Source: Dermatemys mawii (lineage: Eukaryota; Chordata; Testudines; Dermatemydidae). Taken from it: a stretch of 64,000 nucleotides of DNA. A program made the position numbers and the translations under genes. A model generated the notes under the pieces. That model worked only from the letters and a program-made list of their open reading frames with translations. It had not been told where the DNA came from and searched no databases. Location: the NCBI GenBank assembly GCA_007922305.1, contig ML677329.1:205990-269989 (forward strand), read 5' to 3'. Of this stretch, positions 1-11,341 are shown in pieces. Positions within the stretch are counted from its first letter, which is position 1, and each line of letters begins with the position of its first letter.

Positions 1-765
1 TTCTAAAGATAGCTACAGCTCTTGACCCAGGGTTTAAGAATCTGAAGTGCCTTCCAAAATCTGACAGGAACATGGTGTGGAGTATGCTCTCAGAAGTCTA
101 GAAAGAGCAACACTACGATGAGAAACAATCAAAAAAGAGAAAATCAACCTTCTGGAGGTGGCATCGGACTCAGATGATGAAAGTGAATGTGTGTCAGTCT
201 GCTGTGCTTTGGATGGTTATCGAGAAGAACCCATCATCAGCATAGTCACACATCCTCTGGAATGGTGGATGAAACATGAAGGGACATATGAATCTTTAGC
301 GCATTTGGCATGTAAATATCTTGCAGTGCTGGCTACAACAGTGCCATGCGAACACCTGTTCTCACTTTCAGGTGACACAGTAAACAAGAAGCATTATCTC
401 CTGCAAAGCTGTGAAGCGTTATCTCCTGCAAATGTAAACAAACTTGTTTGTCTGAGCGATTGGCTAAACAAGAAGTAGGACAGAGTGGACTTGTAGGCTC
501 TAAAGTTTTATATTGTTTTATTTCTGAATTCATAATAATTCTACATTTGTAAGTTCAACTTCCATGATAAAGAGATTGCATTACAATACTTGTATGAGGT
601 TAATTGAAAAATACTATTTTACAGCGCAAATATTTGTGATAAAAGTGAAGTGATCACTGTACACTTTGTATTCTGTGTTGTAACTGAAATCACTATATCT
701 GAAAATGTAAAAAACATCCAAAAATATTTAAATAAATGGCATTCTATTATTAACAGTACATTTAG
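1..765 (+). mobile_element. 3' part of a hAT-superfamily DNA transposon
   Basis: The window opens inside a hAT-type transposon. It holds the end of the transposase (described separately) and an AT-rich 3' tail to about 765, where similarity to what I remember of the element stops near 'attaacagtacatttag'. The rest of the 5' part lies outside the window, and I see no clean terminal inverted repeat at the 3' end, so the right boundary is approximate. Downstream sequence looks unique. Confidence 0.7.
3..478 (+). pseudogene. hAT transposase C-terminus, broken by a stop and a frameshift
   Basis: The frame starting at base 3 reads LKIATALDPGFKNLKCLP, typical of the region before the dimerisation domain of ZBED-like hAT transposases. 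It stops at TAG 99-101, continues in the same frame with a Lys/Ser-rich stretch, and then coding resumes one frame over at about 150-157 (VASDSDDESE). The second segment runs to the natural stop at 476-478. It contains the hAT dimerisation domain, with a Trp-Trp pair, LACKYLAVLATTVPCEHLFS and ending in VNKLVCLSDWLNKK. This domain normally allows transposase multimerisation. The stop, the frameshift and the lack of the RNase-H-like catalytic core in the window make it non-functional. The ATG at 158 is internal and is not a true start. Family assignment is firm; the exact subfamily is not. Confidence 0.85.
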
Positions 766-2394
766 TTAGCGATCAGAGGAAACTTAACAGAACCTCCTCA
801 TAGTTTTTTATGTAGAATAAAAATATTAACTAGAACTTCCAGTTATATAGAGAAAATAAAAATAGTTTGAAACCAAAATGTTGTCACAAGTTCAAGATCA
901 ACAAGTTCTGATCAAGTGAAAAGCCAGGAGTTGTTCTGAGTGAAGTAGGGATTAGTTAAAATTGATTCTGACTATCCCACTACCACAGTCAACCATCCAA
1001 AACATTGACAAGAAAAACATTTCACTCCAATATATTTAGTAACTATATGAGCATCTTTTCTCAGAGACCATGCACAGAACCCATTAACATTACTGACAAT
1101 TATACATGCAGATGCAGAAGCAGAACTGAGCCCTTGCAGCAAATTGATAAAAATTGAAATCCAAGTACTGGTATAATAAAGACAATGACAGTAAGCGGAA
1201 AGAATGATATGTCCTTGGACACTAAAACATTCTGAATTCTCTCTTCACTAACAAAAGCTTCTTTTCATTAGGAGATGGAAAAAAATCTCCTTTCATTCTC
1301 TAGTCTTTAAAGGGTTTACATCATTGCTCCTTCAATTTCAGGACCTCACTGAAAACAAGCATTCTGTTAGCCTGGGTAAATGGCTGCGAAGTAGGAATTC
1401 CTACGAGTATTTTATGTGCACTCAACTCTTCATTAATTGATGTCTTGTACGTTCTTATAATGGGCATTTGAGGAAAATATAAAAACCTTTTCTCCTTTTT
1501 CAGTTTTAATGTTACAATGATCTTGGGCAACCCTCCACCAAATGAGGTTACTATATTTCTCTCTTCTCCCTTCAAGTCCCCCCCCCCCGGCCTTTTTTTT
1601 AAATTGGTGCCAAGGAGCTTCCAAAGCAAAGCCCATTAATAGTGTCTCTGTATATTATGGCAAATTTATATTATGGTAAAACTGCATCATAAGAAAAGCT
1701 ACATGGAACATGTTTTTAAAAAATCAAACTAAAACATAGAGACAAGACTAGTAAACACAGTATAAATCTCAGAATCTCTCATAAATCCAAGGAAACACAA
1801 TCTGCACGTTCAAAGGCTTGTCCATGCAATAGAAACATGGTATGAAAAGCTGACCCAATTACCTTGGACTTCTAATTTTTAAGAAGCTCAAGATGTCCTC
1901 TGTGCACTATACTGCATCCAAGCTGTATAGCTTATTCTTGCCACCACTGCTCACTCCATAAATTAAACCATCAAGAATTTTCAACCTCTCATTTCAGGAC
2001 TAAGTAGAGCCTGATATTGTGTTACCTCTGTTATTTTCAGCTATCCCCTCTTTTCCAGCAGTTACTAATACAGGCTAATGACACTGACATAAAGTTAATG
2101 ATTCAGTACATTTGCACAGTTCTAAAATTGAGGGTGGATTGAGATTCAGGAAATTAGTGTACTAGCCTGTCCTCCATGTAAACATGGGTTCAAATCCTTC
2201 TTCCTTACAAGTAAATTTAGTGGTCTCCCTCTTTCCCCCAATGGAGATTTGTTCATATCACAGAATCACAGCCAGATATGAAGTTCGTGCTTAGTAGAAG
2301 CCCAGCATTTAAACAAGAGAAACATTCTGCAAGTCAGGATTGAGGTTCATTGGCAGAGCTGAAAGGGGAAGTTTGCTTTGTACAGTGCTTGCCT
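766..2394. other. Unique AT-rich DNA, no gene seen
   Basis: No recognisable coding or RNA gene. A run of 11 C lies at 1578-1588. The short open frames here are interrupted, have biased composition, and show no domain. Confidence 0.6.
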
Positions 2395-2492
2395 GCCCCA
2401 AGCCTGTCTCTTTTCACAACTACGTTTCTTACTTTCTTCTGCAATAGTTCCCTTCCAACCCTGATATTCTATGATTCTATCCTTCTATGATT
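2395..2492 (+). mobile_element. CR1 LINE 3' end
   Basis: The stretch ends in 'cccttccaaccctgatatt' followed by repeats of 'ctatgatt', the typical CR1 3' terminus and its short tail repeat. Only the last 45 bases or so are diagnostic; the upstream limit is a guess. It is 5'-truncated with no reverse transcriptase left. Confidence 0.8.
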
Positions 2493-2585
2493 TGCACCAA
2501 AAAAGATGGGAACAAGAACAATAAACCAGGCTTTTTCCTAAAATGTTTCAATCCGAATTTCTAGAAGATGCTGAGCACTCCTATA

Positions 2586-2665
2586 CCAACCCAGCAAAGC
2601 AATTAAGCATGTGTTTAACTTTAAGCAAATGAGTAATACCACTTAAGTTAAGTCCCTGTACAATT
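2586..2665. repeat. Fragment of the 'cagcaaag...cttaagcatgtg' palindromic family
   Basis: It reads 'cccagcaaagcaattaagc' followed by 'actttaagcaaatgagtaa', matching the left arm and centre of a short palindromic repeat seen again at 41563, 51553, 52486, 52632 and 61208. The right arm is decayed. Confidence 0.55.
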
Positions 2666-3956
2666 TCAGGACATCAGTGAAGCAAAATAGGACAGAAAAT
2701 TTGCCACAAAGTATTGATGGCAACCCTTTTCAGCCTTTCTGAAATTATATTTGGTTTATGGGCTGTCCTAGCTGGACACCACTGCTTCAGATGATCACTA
2801 TTTTTTTTTTTAACAAACCGATGTTAAGAAATTCAATCTGTACACAGTCGAATCCTGCTTGACTTGGTAAAACTACCTGCTTGAGTGAGGAGAGCAGCAT
2901 GTATCCATATCACTATAAGTACCTAATGAGAGCCAGAGAAAGCTCAAGGCACCTAAACTCTTATTGCAAATATATACAGTCTCTTGCATCTGTTGTATTT
3001 TATTAAAGTACGCACTATGTAATTTCCCTAAAAATATTGATACATACATATTTTTTAAATCCTTATATCTCTCTGCTAACCCCGGTACAAGAATGAACTA
3101 CCTCAAAAAAAGAAAAAGGACGCAGCATACTTAGCAGAATTAAGTCAAACTTTCTTCAGTGAGTTTTCCTTTTTATAGACTGCCAATTTAGAAAATCTGT
3201 TGGCACTAAGACCCATTGGTATACACCCCAAAGTCCCCTACAGACTTAACACACCAACAAAAATTGAAGTTCTGGTATTCTAAGCTAACAACAGGGTCAG
3301 GACTATACAATACAATGTCTGAGTACAGCTAGACAAAAATTTTTGTCCAAAACTTTTTTTGGTAAAAATGCAGGTTCAGGTTGACAGAAACATTTCATGA
3401 ATTCATACCCATTTCATGGAATTGCCTGGGTTAATATTTTTTTCAAAATATTAGAACTTTCATTTTAACATTTTTATTACAAACAACTTTCCCTTAGAAA
3501 TTTCCTCCAATTTATGTTAAAAAAGCAATGTTTAAAAGTTCAAAATTGAAATAAAACATTTTATTTTGTGTCAAATGATTAATTCAACCCAAAACATTTT
3601 TCATTTAATCAATTTTTTGGAACTGCCAGTGAATGGAAAAAATCAGTTATTCACACACAGCTTTAGCAAGGAGCTCATTGATACATCTACGCCTGATATC
3701 AGATTTTGGTAATCACTACTGAGATAATGGCAACAATAATTTAGCTCTTTAATCCTCACCTAATTTGGATTGAGACCCTAAACTTCAGTAGGATCTGATT
3801 TGAGTTCCAGAGAACAAGAATTACTCAGTTTCTGAGAGACATTTAAAAAACGAAGAAAAATCATTTTCATTTCATTTCTCTTAGAATTGGTATGCTAATG
3901 TACAACTTTTTTTTTCTTTCTGTGTATATAAATATATCTTACTTCTATTCCATTCT
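2666..3956. other. Unique AT-rich DNA, no gene seen
   Basis: Only short A and T runs (for example around 2802-2812) and scattered A/T-rich stretches; no domain, tRNA fold or paired termini recognised. Confidence 0.55.
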
Positions 3957-4045
3957 GTGCATCCAATGAAGTGTGCTATAGCCCACGAAAGCATATGCTG
4001 AAATAAACTGGTTAGTCTCTAAGGTGCTACAACGTCTTCCTCGTC
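3957..4045 (-). repeat. Dispersed 'agtcttgtagcacctta' repeat, minus copy
   Basis: Reads 'gcccacgaaagcatatgc' then 'ggttagtctctaaggtgc', the reverse complement of a repeat also found at 38222, 40993 and 63841. The class is not certain. The 13-bp TSD around the 40993 copy argues for an RNA-copied, SINE-like origin. Confidence 0.7.
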
Positions 4046-4527
4046 TTATTGTCATTTCAAAGTTATTCAAAAAAGTTAAGGACAAGTGAAATAGACCCAA
4101 TGTATTAACACAACTCAAATAAAAAGTTACAATAAGTCTCAATAATTTGTAAGAAACACCACCTGCTTAAAATGTAAGGGCTATGCAGATGCACCAAGCT
4201 ATACCAGCAGAGGATTTGGCCCAAAGTATCAAAAATAAAATAAATCACATTAATATCTTTTGTACAACATAGACATTAACCCTGGGCAAGTCAGCATAGA
4301 AGAGAGAATAAGTTTTTAAAGATATTTAAGTAAGTGGGATTTTCAAAAGGACCTATGTGCCTATCTCCCATTGGTTCCATCCTGTGTATTGATTTCAATG
4401 GGAATTGAATGTACTGTATAGGCACTTCTGAAAATGCCATTTGGCATCTCTCTGGATCTTTAGGCACCTAAATACTTTTTAAAAATCTGATTCTACATAC
4501 CTCAGTCACTTCTGAAGATGGAATTTA
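4046..4527. other. Unique DNA with one degenerate foldback
   Basis: Within it, 4337-4438 has imperfect inverted arms 'ggattttcaaaaggacct' and 'ggcacttctgaaaatgcc', separated by 'gatttcaatgggaa'. This is the short foldback type that recurs in this window. Nothing else is recognised. Confidence 0.5.
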
Positions 4528-4797
4528 GGTTTGATCTACACCTAGAAAATTAGATCGGCATAACTATGTCACTCGGGTGTTTGAAAAATCCACACTCCTG
4601 AGTGGTGTGGTTAAACCAATCTAAAGCTGGGATTAGACAGCAGTAGGTCAATGGAAGTATTCCATGGACCTAGCTACCACTTCTTGGGGAGCTGGATTAG
4701 ATATACCAATAGGAGAACTCCTCCCGTCAGTGCAGGTAGTGTCTACACTGAAGCACTACAGCCATGCAGCTGTAGTGTTTTAAGTGTAGACAAGCCC
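4528..4797. mobile_element. Harbinger-like MITE (3-bp target type)
   Basis: About 270 bp with inverted ends 'ggtttgatctacac' and, read from the other side, 'gggcttgtctacac' (10 of 14 match). It is flanked by TTA at 4525-4527 and ATA at 4798-4800, fitting a slightly decayed 3-bp TSD. No coding capacity. The 'tgtctacac' terminus is shared with the repeats at 51222 and 58019. Confidence 0.65.
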
Positions 4798-5063
4798 ATA
4801 CATTCTTAAGGCATTTACAGTTTTACCCTAGTCCTTAACAGGTGATGAATGTCCCATTTCCAGCAGGTTGCTATACATTTTTATGGACATCAAAAATGTA
4901 ATGCATGAATTTTGTTTCATAATTATTCAATGCAACATATTTAAATGTACAACAGAGAAGCTTAGAATCAATAAGGTCTTTGGTAAACAGCAGTATTTGC
5001 TGTGTAACCACTGGCATTTTGTGAACCACTAGTCAGTTTAAGTAAGACTGAATCTACTGCCAC

Positions 5064-5189
5064 TAGGGTGACCAGATGTCCTGATTTTATAGGGACAGTC
5101 ATGATTTTGGGGTCTTTTTCTTATATAGGCTCCAATTACCCCCCTCATCCTCCATACCAATTTTTCACATTTGCTGTCCAGTCACCCTA
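5064..5189. mobile_element. Complete hAT MITE with perfect 8-bp TSD
   Basis: This 126-bp element begins 'tagggtgaccagatgtcc' and ends 'tccagtcaccct' plus A. The terminal 'tagggtgac' is inverted at both ends. It is bounded by identical 8-bp direct repeats ACTGCCAC at 5056-5063 and 5190-5197, the TSD length of hAT elements. It has no open frame. The termini resemble those of the longer element at 41785-43710. Confidence 0.9.
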
Positions 5190-5197
5190 ACTGCCAC

Positions 5198-5766
5198 TAT
5201 GGATCTTCACAATTTTTACTACTGTAAAATCTTAGCAGCACAAATTGACCAAAACAGACCAGCTCCTCCTTGTGTTTTAAAGTGGCAAGCAACTATAATG
5301 AGGGAGCAAATTTATACGCTTTGCTAATCAGATTCCTTAGAGAGCTTTAGGGTAACAATGATTATCTGTCACCTGGAAAAGGTCTTAGTTTCAGCACAGT
5401 CTTTACCTAAGTGAATACCTTTCAATTAGTTATTTTTTTGTCTTGATCTCTGACTCCTGAAAGGAGTACAGTAATCTGGAAAAGTTGAGAGTCACTGCTT
5501 TAAAAAAAAACTTTCCCTTACCCCCAGAATTAAACCCACTCTGAGACTTAGTCAATGTTCACACGCTTTTAAAATAAAGAGCATAAGTGTCAGTTATTAG
5601 ACTATACCCAAATGCATAAAAAGGTGGTGTTCTGTTTAGAAGATGACAAAAATTATACTGATTACGTAATAGTTTAATTTATAGCATATTAGTAGAATTA
5701 ACTGTGATTGACCTTTATTTGACAAGATAGAAAATGAGAGCTTGTGAAATCAGTCATTCCTTAGGA
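5198..5766. other. Unique DNA, no gene seen
   Basis: AT-rich sequence with an A run near 5502-5510. No coding, RNA or paired-terminus signal recognised. Confidence 0.55.
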
Positions 5767-6057
5767 CAGAAATCTCCAAACTTTATGAGACGAGGGCCAT
5801 ATTAGATTTTTGAAGGGGCTTCACGGGCCAAAGCGACTGTGAAAAGATTCAATATATGCAAACGTATGCAAAATGCCTCCTTTGCTCCTCCAGCCACTGC
5901 TCCCCTCCCCCTTCTGCTCCCCTGGCTGTTGCCGTGCCCCTCCCTTTGCTCCTCCAACCGCTGCCACCCATCCACCCACCCCTCTTTGCTCCTCCGGCCG
6001 CAAATCTATGGTGTAATTTTTAATATATATCACAGGATTTTTAATCGGATAGTGTCC
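5767..6057 (+). mobile_element. hAT-type element, 5' end fragment
   Basis: Starts 'cagaaatctccaaacttt', a typical 'CAG..(t)ctccaaact' hAT terminus. It then runs into C-rich sequence with repeated 'tttgctcctcc' blocks at about 5879, 5945 and 5980. No matching right end is visible before the next element at 6066, so it is probably truncated. Confidence 0.55.
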
Positions 6058-6065
6058 CTTTAAAG

Positions 6066-6403
6066 TAGTGGTGGGCAACCTATGGCCTGTGGGCTGCAGG
6101 TGGCCCACCAAGTTAAGCTGATTGTAGGTTGCAAGACATTTGCTGACATTCACCAGTTGCAGGCATGGCCCCCCAAAGCTCCTAGTGGCTGCAGTTTGCC
6201 ATTCCTGGCCAATGGGAGCTGCAGGGAGCAGCGGCCAGCACATCCCTAGGCCTGCTGCTTCCTGCAGCTCCCATTGGCCGGGAATGGTAAACCGCAGCCA
6301 CTGGCAACTGTGGCGGACCATGACTGCGGATGGTCAACATCAGCAAAATGTCTTGGGACCCACAATCAGCTTAACCTGATGGGCCGCAGGTTCCCCACCA
6401 CTG
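6066..6403. mobile_element. hAT long-palindrome element
   Basis: This 338-bp element starts 'tagtggtgggcaacctatgg' and ends in the inverse of 'cagtggtggggaacctgcgg'. An 8-bp TSD flanks it: CTTTAAAG (6058-6065) and CTTCAAAG (6404-6411), 7 of 8 matching. Near the centre two arms of about 48 bp around 'ggccaatgggagctgcag' are inverted on either side of a roughly 20-bp spacer, so most of the element can fold into one hairpin. The longest minus-strand frame crossing it is an artefact of this palindrome. Confidence 0.88.
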
Positions 6404-6411
6404 CTTCAAAG

Positions 6412-6560
6412 AGACAAGATAGGTAAGGTAATATCTTTTACTGGACCACTTTCTGTTGGTGAAAGAGACAAGTTTTCAAGGTTGGTCCAATAAAAGATAT
6501 TACCTCGCCCACTTGTGCGTCTAACATCTTGGAAGCACCCTGACTACAATGCTGCAAACA
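6412..6560. repeat. 'ggtaatatctttta' foldback repeat
   Basis: Arms 'ggtaatatcttttactggac' near 6427 and 'ggtccaataaaagatattac' at 6483-6502 are inverted copies about 35 bp apart. The right side continues 'ctaacatcttggaagcac', as in a dispersed repeat I remember from turtle genomes. It abuts the preceding hAT element. The class is not assigned. Confidence 0.65.
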
Positions 6561-7136
6561 GTGTCCTTTTAAGTCACCTCTTTAATGTAGGCACTCTCTT
6601 TCTCACAGGACTGCAGTATTCAGTAAGTACCCAATATGGATCATTGAGAAATTAACACATGCTTTGTTTTCCAAATCCTGGGATTTTCGCCTAAGTATAT
6701 CTATCTGTTTTCATTTTAAAATGCTACCGAGATAAACAGTGTCTTTCACTTATGAATTCCAACTGATTGCAGTGAAACTTTTCAGTCTTGGCAACACTGT
6801 TGCTATAGTAATGCAATCCGATCAGATAATCATAGCAACCAGTCACAACTCTCCACCCCCATAGTTCCCCCGTTTATTCCAAGAAGTCTAAACCAGATAA
6901 TCTGGTTTCCAAAATACAGAGATCTTGATCAGAATGATTAGAATGTTCTGAGCTATGCTAATAGCATGAACACGTGCTTACAAGGCAAGGACACACTGAA
7001 CAAGCGGAAAATAAACAGGAAATGAGGCAAACTGCAGTAGTTGACAATACAAAATCATCACTGACAATATCTACTTTACTCCAATTACCTCTCCCTTGTT
7101 TACTTTAATTCCAAAAGCTTATTTGGGGCCAGGTTC
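6561..7136. other. Unique DNA, no gene seen
   Basis: No conserved reading frame, tRNA-like fold or terminal repeats recognised. Confidence 0.55.
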
Positions 7137-7362
7137 CGCCATCCTTACTCACGTTGGGAGGCTCTTTGTTGTGTAAGGAGCTACTCATTGCAAGTAGAGT
7201 GGCAAAAATCAACCCTAAATAACCAGTCCCAAAGTAATATTCTGTTGTGTTATGTTGATTCAGCATTCCTTACTCAGGTAGAATAAAGAGTGAAGCTTCA
7301 CTAAATTCAATTGGGATTTTGCTTGGGGAAGGAGTAGAGTGCAGAATAAGGCCCAGAATTGT
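7137..7362. repeat. Degenerate palindromic repeat, 'ggccagattctgcc' type
   Basis: Left end 'ggccaggttccgccatcctt' followed by 'actcacgttgggag'; right end 'tgcagaataaggccc'. Decayed inverted arms of the short amniote foldback class whose centre is usually 'aagtcaatggga'. A related fragment lies at 7437-7545. Confidence 0.45.
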
Positions 7363-7436
7363 AAGAGAGGGTGGGCAAAACAGTTAATATAAAACAAGAA
7401 CTTGAAAACATCTGGAATCCCTGCTCAAAAGTAAAA

Positions 7437-7545
7437 CCCAGAGTCAGGTTCTGCCACTCACAGTCACACCACCTTATTCTGCAAGTAGTCCCACCGGCAC
7501 CACTGACAGACTACCTGTATCACTGAACCTGCAACTGATCTTGTC
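7437..7545. repeat. Second degenerate foldback of the same type
   Basis: Contains 'gtcaggttctgccactcaca', 'ttctgcaagtagtccca' and 'gaacctgcaactgatctt', matching arms and centre of the palindromic class at 7137. Too decayed for exact limits. Confidence 0.4.
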
Positions 7546-9270
7546 TGTAGAAGGAATCATTAACTAGCAATCACAGGAACCACTCAGATTAAATCCACAT
7601 CTGCAGTGACATCAGAGGAACAATTCAAAGTGAGTAGTTGCTGCTCTGTAATGGTTGTGAAATGAGGCCCTCAAAGAGGGCCTTTTGTGAGGTGCACAAA
7701 AAGTTTGCAATATACAGGTATAATCAAAATATTAATCCCTTACTGCTCTGGAATAACGGAATGGAACTGGGAGGAAATACCAGTAAGGAGATTCTTATGC
7801 CATTATTTCTAATAGCAGAAGCGGTGCAACTCTGACAAAAGCACATTTCTGGCATTATTGTTATTTATACTGCTAGAGGCCTCAACTCAAGATCAGGGCA
7901 CAATGTATGTGTTGCACAAAAAATGTAGTAAAAGCCAATCCTTGAGCCCAAAGAGCAATTCTGATCGTATCCCAAAAAGAAAGCTTCAGATATGTTTTTG
8001 GTTGTTTTTCTAAACCAAAACTTCCAAAAGGTTCCCCCATCACTAATAATAAGCCCCTCTTACCTAACGTGATGAAATAAGCCATGACCTGAAAGTAACG
8101 TAACACAGTAGAGATACACACAAAGAAAGGAAATACATCTGATTCTGACCTCACGACCTTACAAATCAAGAGCAATTCCAGTGAGGTCTCTAGAGAAACA
8201 CCAATGTAAATTCAGTGTGACTGAAATGAGAATTAGGCCCAATATCTCTGCTTAGCTAGCCCCCATTAAATGCTATTGGAGTCAAAATTCTCCTAGATAT
8301 TTAGCTACTAACACTGATGACTCAACGAGTGCAAGCTAGTACAGTACTTTGGTGCATGCATGTACCTATTACGAAGGTGGATACAGGGAGGCAACAAGGT
8401 ATGATGCTGTGAAAAATCTAGCTGTATTTATGCTTACTTGGATAGAATTTGTGATTTCTTTAAAGTGGGTTAAATATAACTGATTATTTTTCTCTGCAGC
8501 TTATAAGAGAAAATCACAGCAGATACAGATTTCTTTACAGCCTATAAGCACTTGATCGCATCCCTTCTAACAGAAAAGAAAGAACAGTCTGATCCTGTGG
8601 TATAGGTGGTCTGACTGCACATTTTTGTGCACTGTTTAACAACACAGAAACTAAAAAACACGGTTAACAAAGGGCATGGTGCTAGGAATGTTAGTGCTTC
8701 AGGTTGTTATTTTTAATGTAAATCAGAAAAAAAATCAAATCAGTAGCAATCCCAATGATGTCATTTTTAAAAAAATATTTCAAACCTAGAATCAAAGGCA
8801 ACTCTGCATATGTTGCACTATCAGGTTTATGAATATGAAGTCCCTCATTTAGATTTTGCACCAAAGACATGCCAATCAATTGAAGCTTTAACAGCCGATA
8901 TCTCTTTGATGCTGCTGTTGTGCCAGAAATGCCATTATGAGAGTTCTGATCTAGTTTATTCAGGTCATTTATGTCTCTGGATAAGGAAAATCAGTCAGTC
9001 ATTCTTCAGATTTCCTGTTTACTAAGTAAATAAAATTCTGACTGAACATAGATAATTTTCCTTCTTGAGTAAACCCTGTTACTATAAAAAAATTAATCCT
9101 GTTTACCAAAAAATGGAAAATGTCAATTGCAGGAATCAGTTTATGAAGTGATAACTGGTAACATCGATGAAAGTGATAAGACAATGTTGATGACCTCATC
9201 TAACTACTTATGTTGAATTGACATATAGTTACTTTCACCATATACATAAATACTATTTATTACTATAATA
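7546..9270. other. Unique AT-rich DNA, no gene seen
   Basis: Nothing recognised over 1.7 kb on either strand apart from short A runs. Open frames are short, with no domain. Confidence 0.55.
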
Positions 9271-9300
9271 CTATTTATATATATTATATATATAGATAGT
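9271..9300. repeat. AT-rich simple repeat
   Basis: Run of TAT/ATA units ending 'atatattatatatatagata', a decayed TA microsatellite. Confidence 0.8.
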
Positions 9301-9469
9301 ATTACACATAAAGCTCTGCATTAAAAAATTATTATTGAGATTGCAAAGTGAAGCACTCAAAAGTTAAATGCCTGGATTAAGATTGCCTTTACAACCTTAA
9401 TTCATCCTGCTTGTGTATGTGCATTATGATACATTATCAGTTACATGTTCTCATACTATTTTTTCCACA

Positions 9470-10640
9470 AGACCTCTACCTCTACCTCATGCAGGGAGGT
9501 CCTGATCCACTCTGTCTCCCCTCCCCACTCATTGTTCCAGTCTCCCCCTTCCTGGTTCTTATCTTGGTCTCTTTTTCCAGTGCTCATTCTCGCCCCACAA
9601 TTTGGCTCCTCATCAGATCTCATTTTCCATGCCCCCATTCTGTCCCACTGGCTCCCAATCTCATTGCTTGTCCTCTACCCCCAGCTTCTCATCCGATCGT
9701 AATGTCCATCCCCAGTTGCCAACTGGCTTCAAGTCCCCTCCTGCTCCATTTCTTTTACTAGCTCCCAGTCATAATTTCCTTGGCCAAGCAGTCTCAGCTT
9801 CCCCTCCACCTGGCCCGCAGCCTTCGGTCCCTGTCTCCCCACTACCAATCAGTTTCACTTCCCCCCTTTAGGTCCTTGTCTCACTAAGCTGTTTGTCCCA
9901 AACTGCAACTTTCCCTCACCAGACTGGATCTTGTCCCATATGCCTTTGAGTCAGGTGGTTCCTCCTCCATACTACCAGGCTACCAGCAGATGAGTCTTTG
10001 TGAGAGCACAGGAGAGACAAGCTCTCTGTTCTCACGTCCAGTGCTCAGCCTCACTCCAGCTGGGAGCCGAGACAGCCTTGCCCCATATCTCTTGGCCGGA
10101 GAACACTCAGTTGCTCTGTGGGGATAGCACATACAGAGTCTGGTCACATGTAGGAGTTCTGAGGGGATAGAACACCCTTACTCACTATGGGGTGATAGTG
10201 CATGTACAGTTTGGTTGCACACAGGTGCTGTGAAGCACTGGAGCATGCTCAGTGACTACAGAATCTTCAACGTTTAGCTGATAAACCCTAAAACCTCTGA
10301 GCATGTGCAAAGTGTAGTTTTTCAAAGGCTTGTAACTTATCCAAAATTAGGAAGATTCTCACAGAATCAGCAAAAGGCACATCCCTGACACAAAGACCAA
10401 CCATCCGCCAAATTTCAAGTTCTTGCTCCATAGTCCTGTTCAAAGGAAAGGTTGCCAGAATATTTTTAGCACTGAAAAACTATGTATTTTTCCTTAGCCT
10501 CAGTCTCAGAAACAGCTGAACCATTTTGGCTGAAATTTGCCAAAAAATGTCAGCCTGAGGCATACAACCGGCATGAAGTAATTGGAAACAGGGTGTTGTA
10601 ATGGGAAGGTACCAGCCTCGCCTATAATAAGCTTTAAAAA
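9470..10640. repeat. Probable dispersed repeat with pyrimidine-rich 5' half
   Basis: From 9470 to about 9900 the plus strand is strongly C/T-rich, with repeated 'tctccccctcc'-like blocks. From 10080 to 10620 it changes to mixed sequence containing 'gctgaaccattttggctgaa' and 'gtcagcctgaggcatacaa', which I recall from interspersed repeats of reptile genomes. Neither terminal inverted repeats nor coding sequence is visible. The several open frames in the C-rich half owe their length to composition. Class unknown. Confidence 0.4.
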
Positions 10641-10716
10641 AAAAAATAAAAAAAAAATCAGTCATTCTTTCTGTGGGCTTCCTATTGCATCCAGTTCTCT
10701 CTCTATTTGATTGCGT

Positions 10717-10734
10717 ATACACACACACACACAC
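10717..10734. repeat. (AC)n microsatellite
   Basis: Eight AC units after 'gcgtat'. Confidence 0.95.
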
Positions 10735-11339
10735 GCTCGTATCTTTAAAAATCTAGCTCAAGTGAGACACGTCTGATCTAGCCAATACGTTGGGATTGGT
10801 GATACCAAAGCCCCTTCCATTTCCCACTCCTGCCCAATCACTTCCACACACTTGCATGAGTTGGGGAGAAAGAGACCAGCAGCAGCTGCCTTCCTGCTCT
10901 CATGCAGGGTCTGGAGATGTGAGTACTGTATGCAGAGATTTAAAGGGAGCCTTTCTGCCAACGACCCCCTCACTTTTTCTGTGTGAGCACTCAGCCATGT
11001 CATAACTGAGCCCTTATATAATACACTTTTTGAGGCAGTAACTGTATTTTTTGTCTTGCGAAGTGTTGAGCACATAGTATTGTTTAAATGCAGACAAAGT
11101 CCAAAGTCTGGACTCAATCACATATATGCAATGTCACCAACAATAGCAAGGGTACACCATTTTGAAGAAGGACAGAACCTGGCCTATAAGTGAGTATGAT
11201 ATTTTTGAATTAAATCTAAGTGCTTATTTTTAGAAGAAACAACCACAGAGATAACATACATGTGGTTCCAGAGATTTAGTTCAAGCAACCTAAATTTGGA
11301 CCTGAAGAGCATATTTCCCACTATTTACACACAAGCAAC
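10735..11339. other. Unique DNA, no gene seen
   Basis: No paired ends, RNA gene or conserved frame seen. A 119-codon minus frame at 10758-11117 lacks any domain or exon boundary pattern. Confidence 0.5.
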
Positions 11340-11341
11340 TA

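Noticed and set aside
5821..6321. Minus-strand frame of 166 codons
   Set aside because: Covers a hAT fragment and the palindromic hAT element; the length comes from GC-rich inverted repeats.
9411..9871. Overlapping frames in the C/T-rich block
   Set aside because: Several frames open in parallel, products are Ser/Pro/Leu-rich, typical of pyrimidine-rich repeat DNA.
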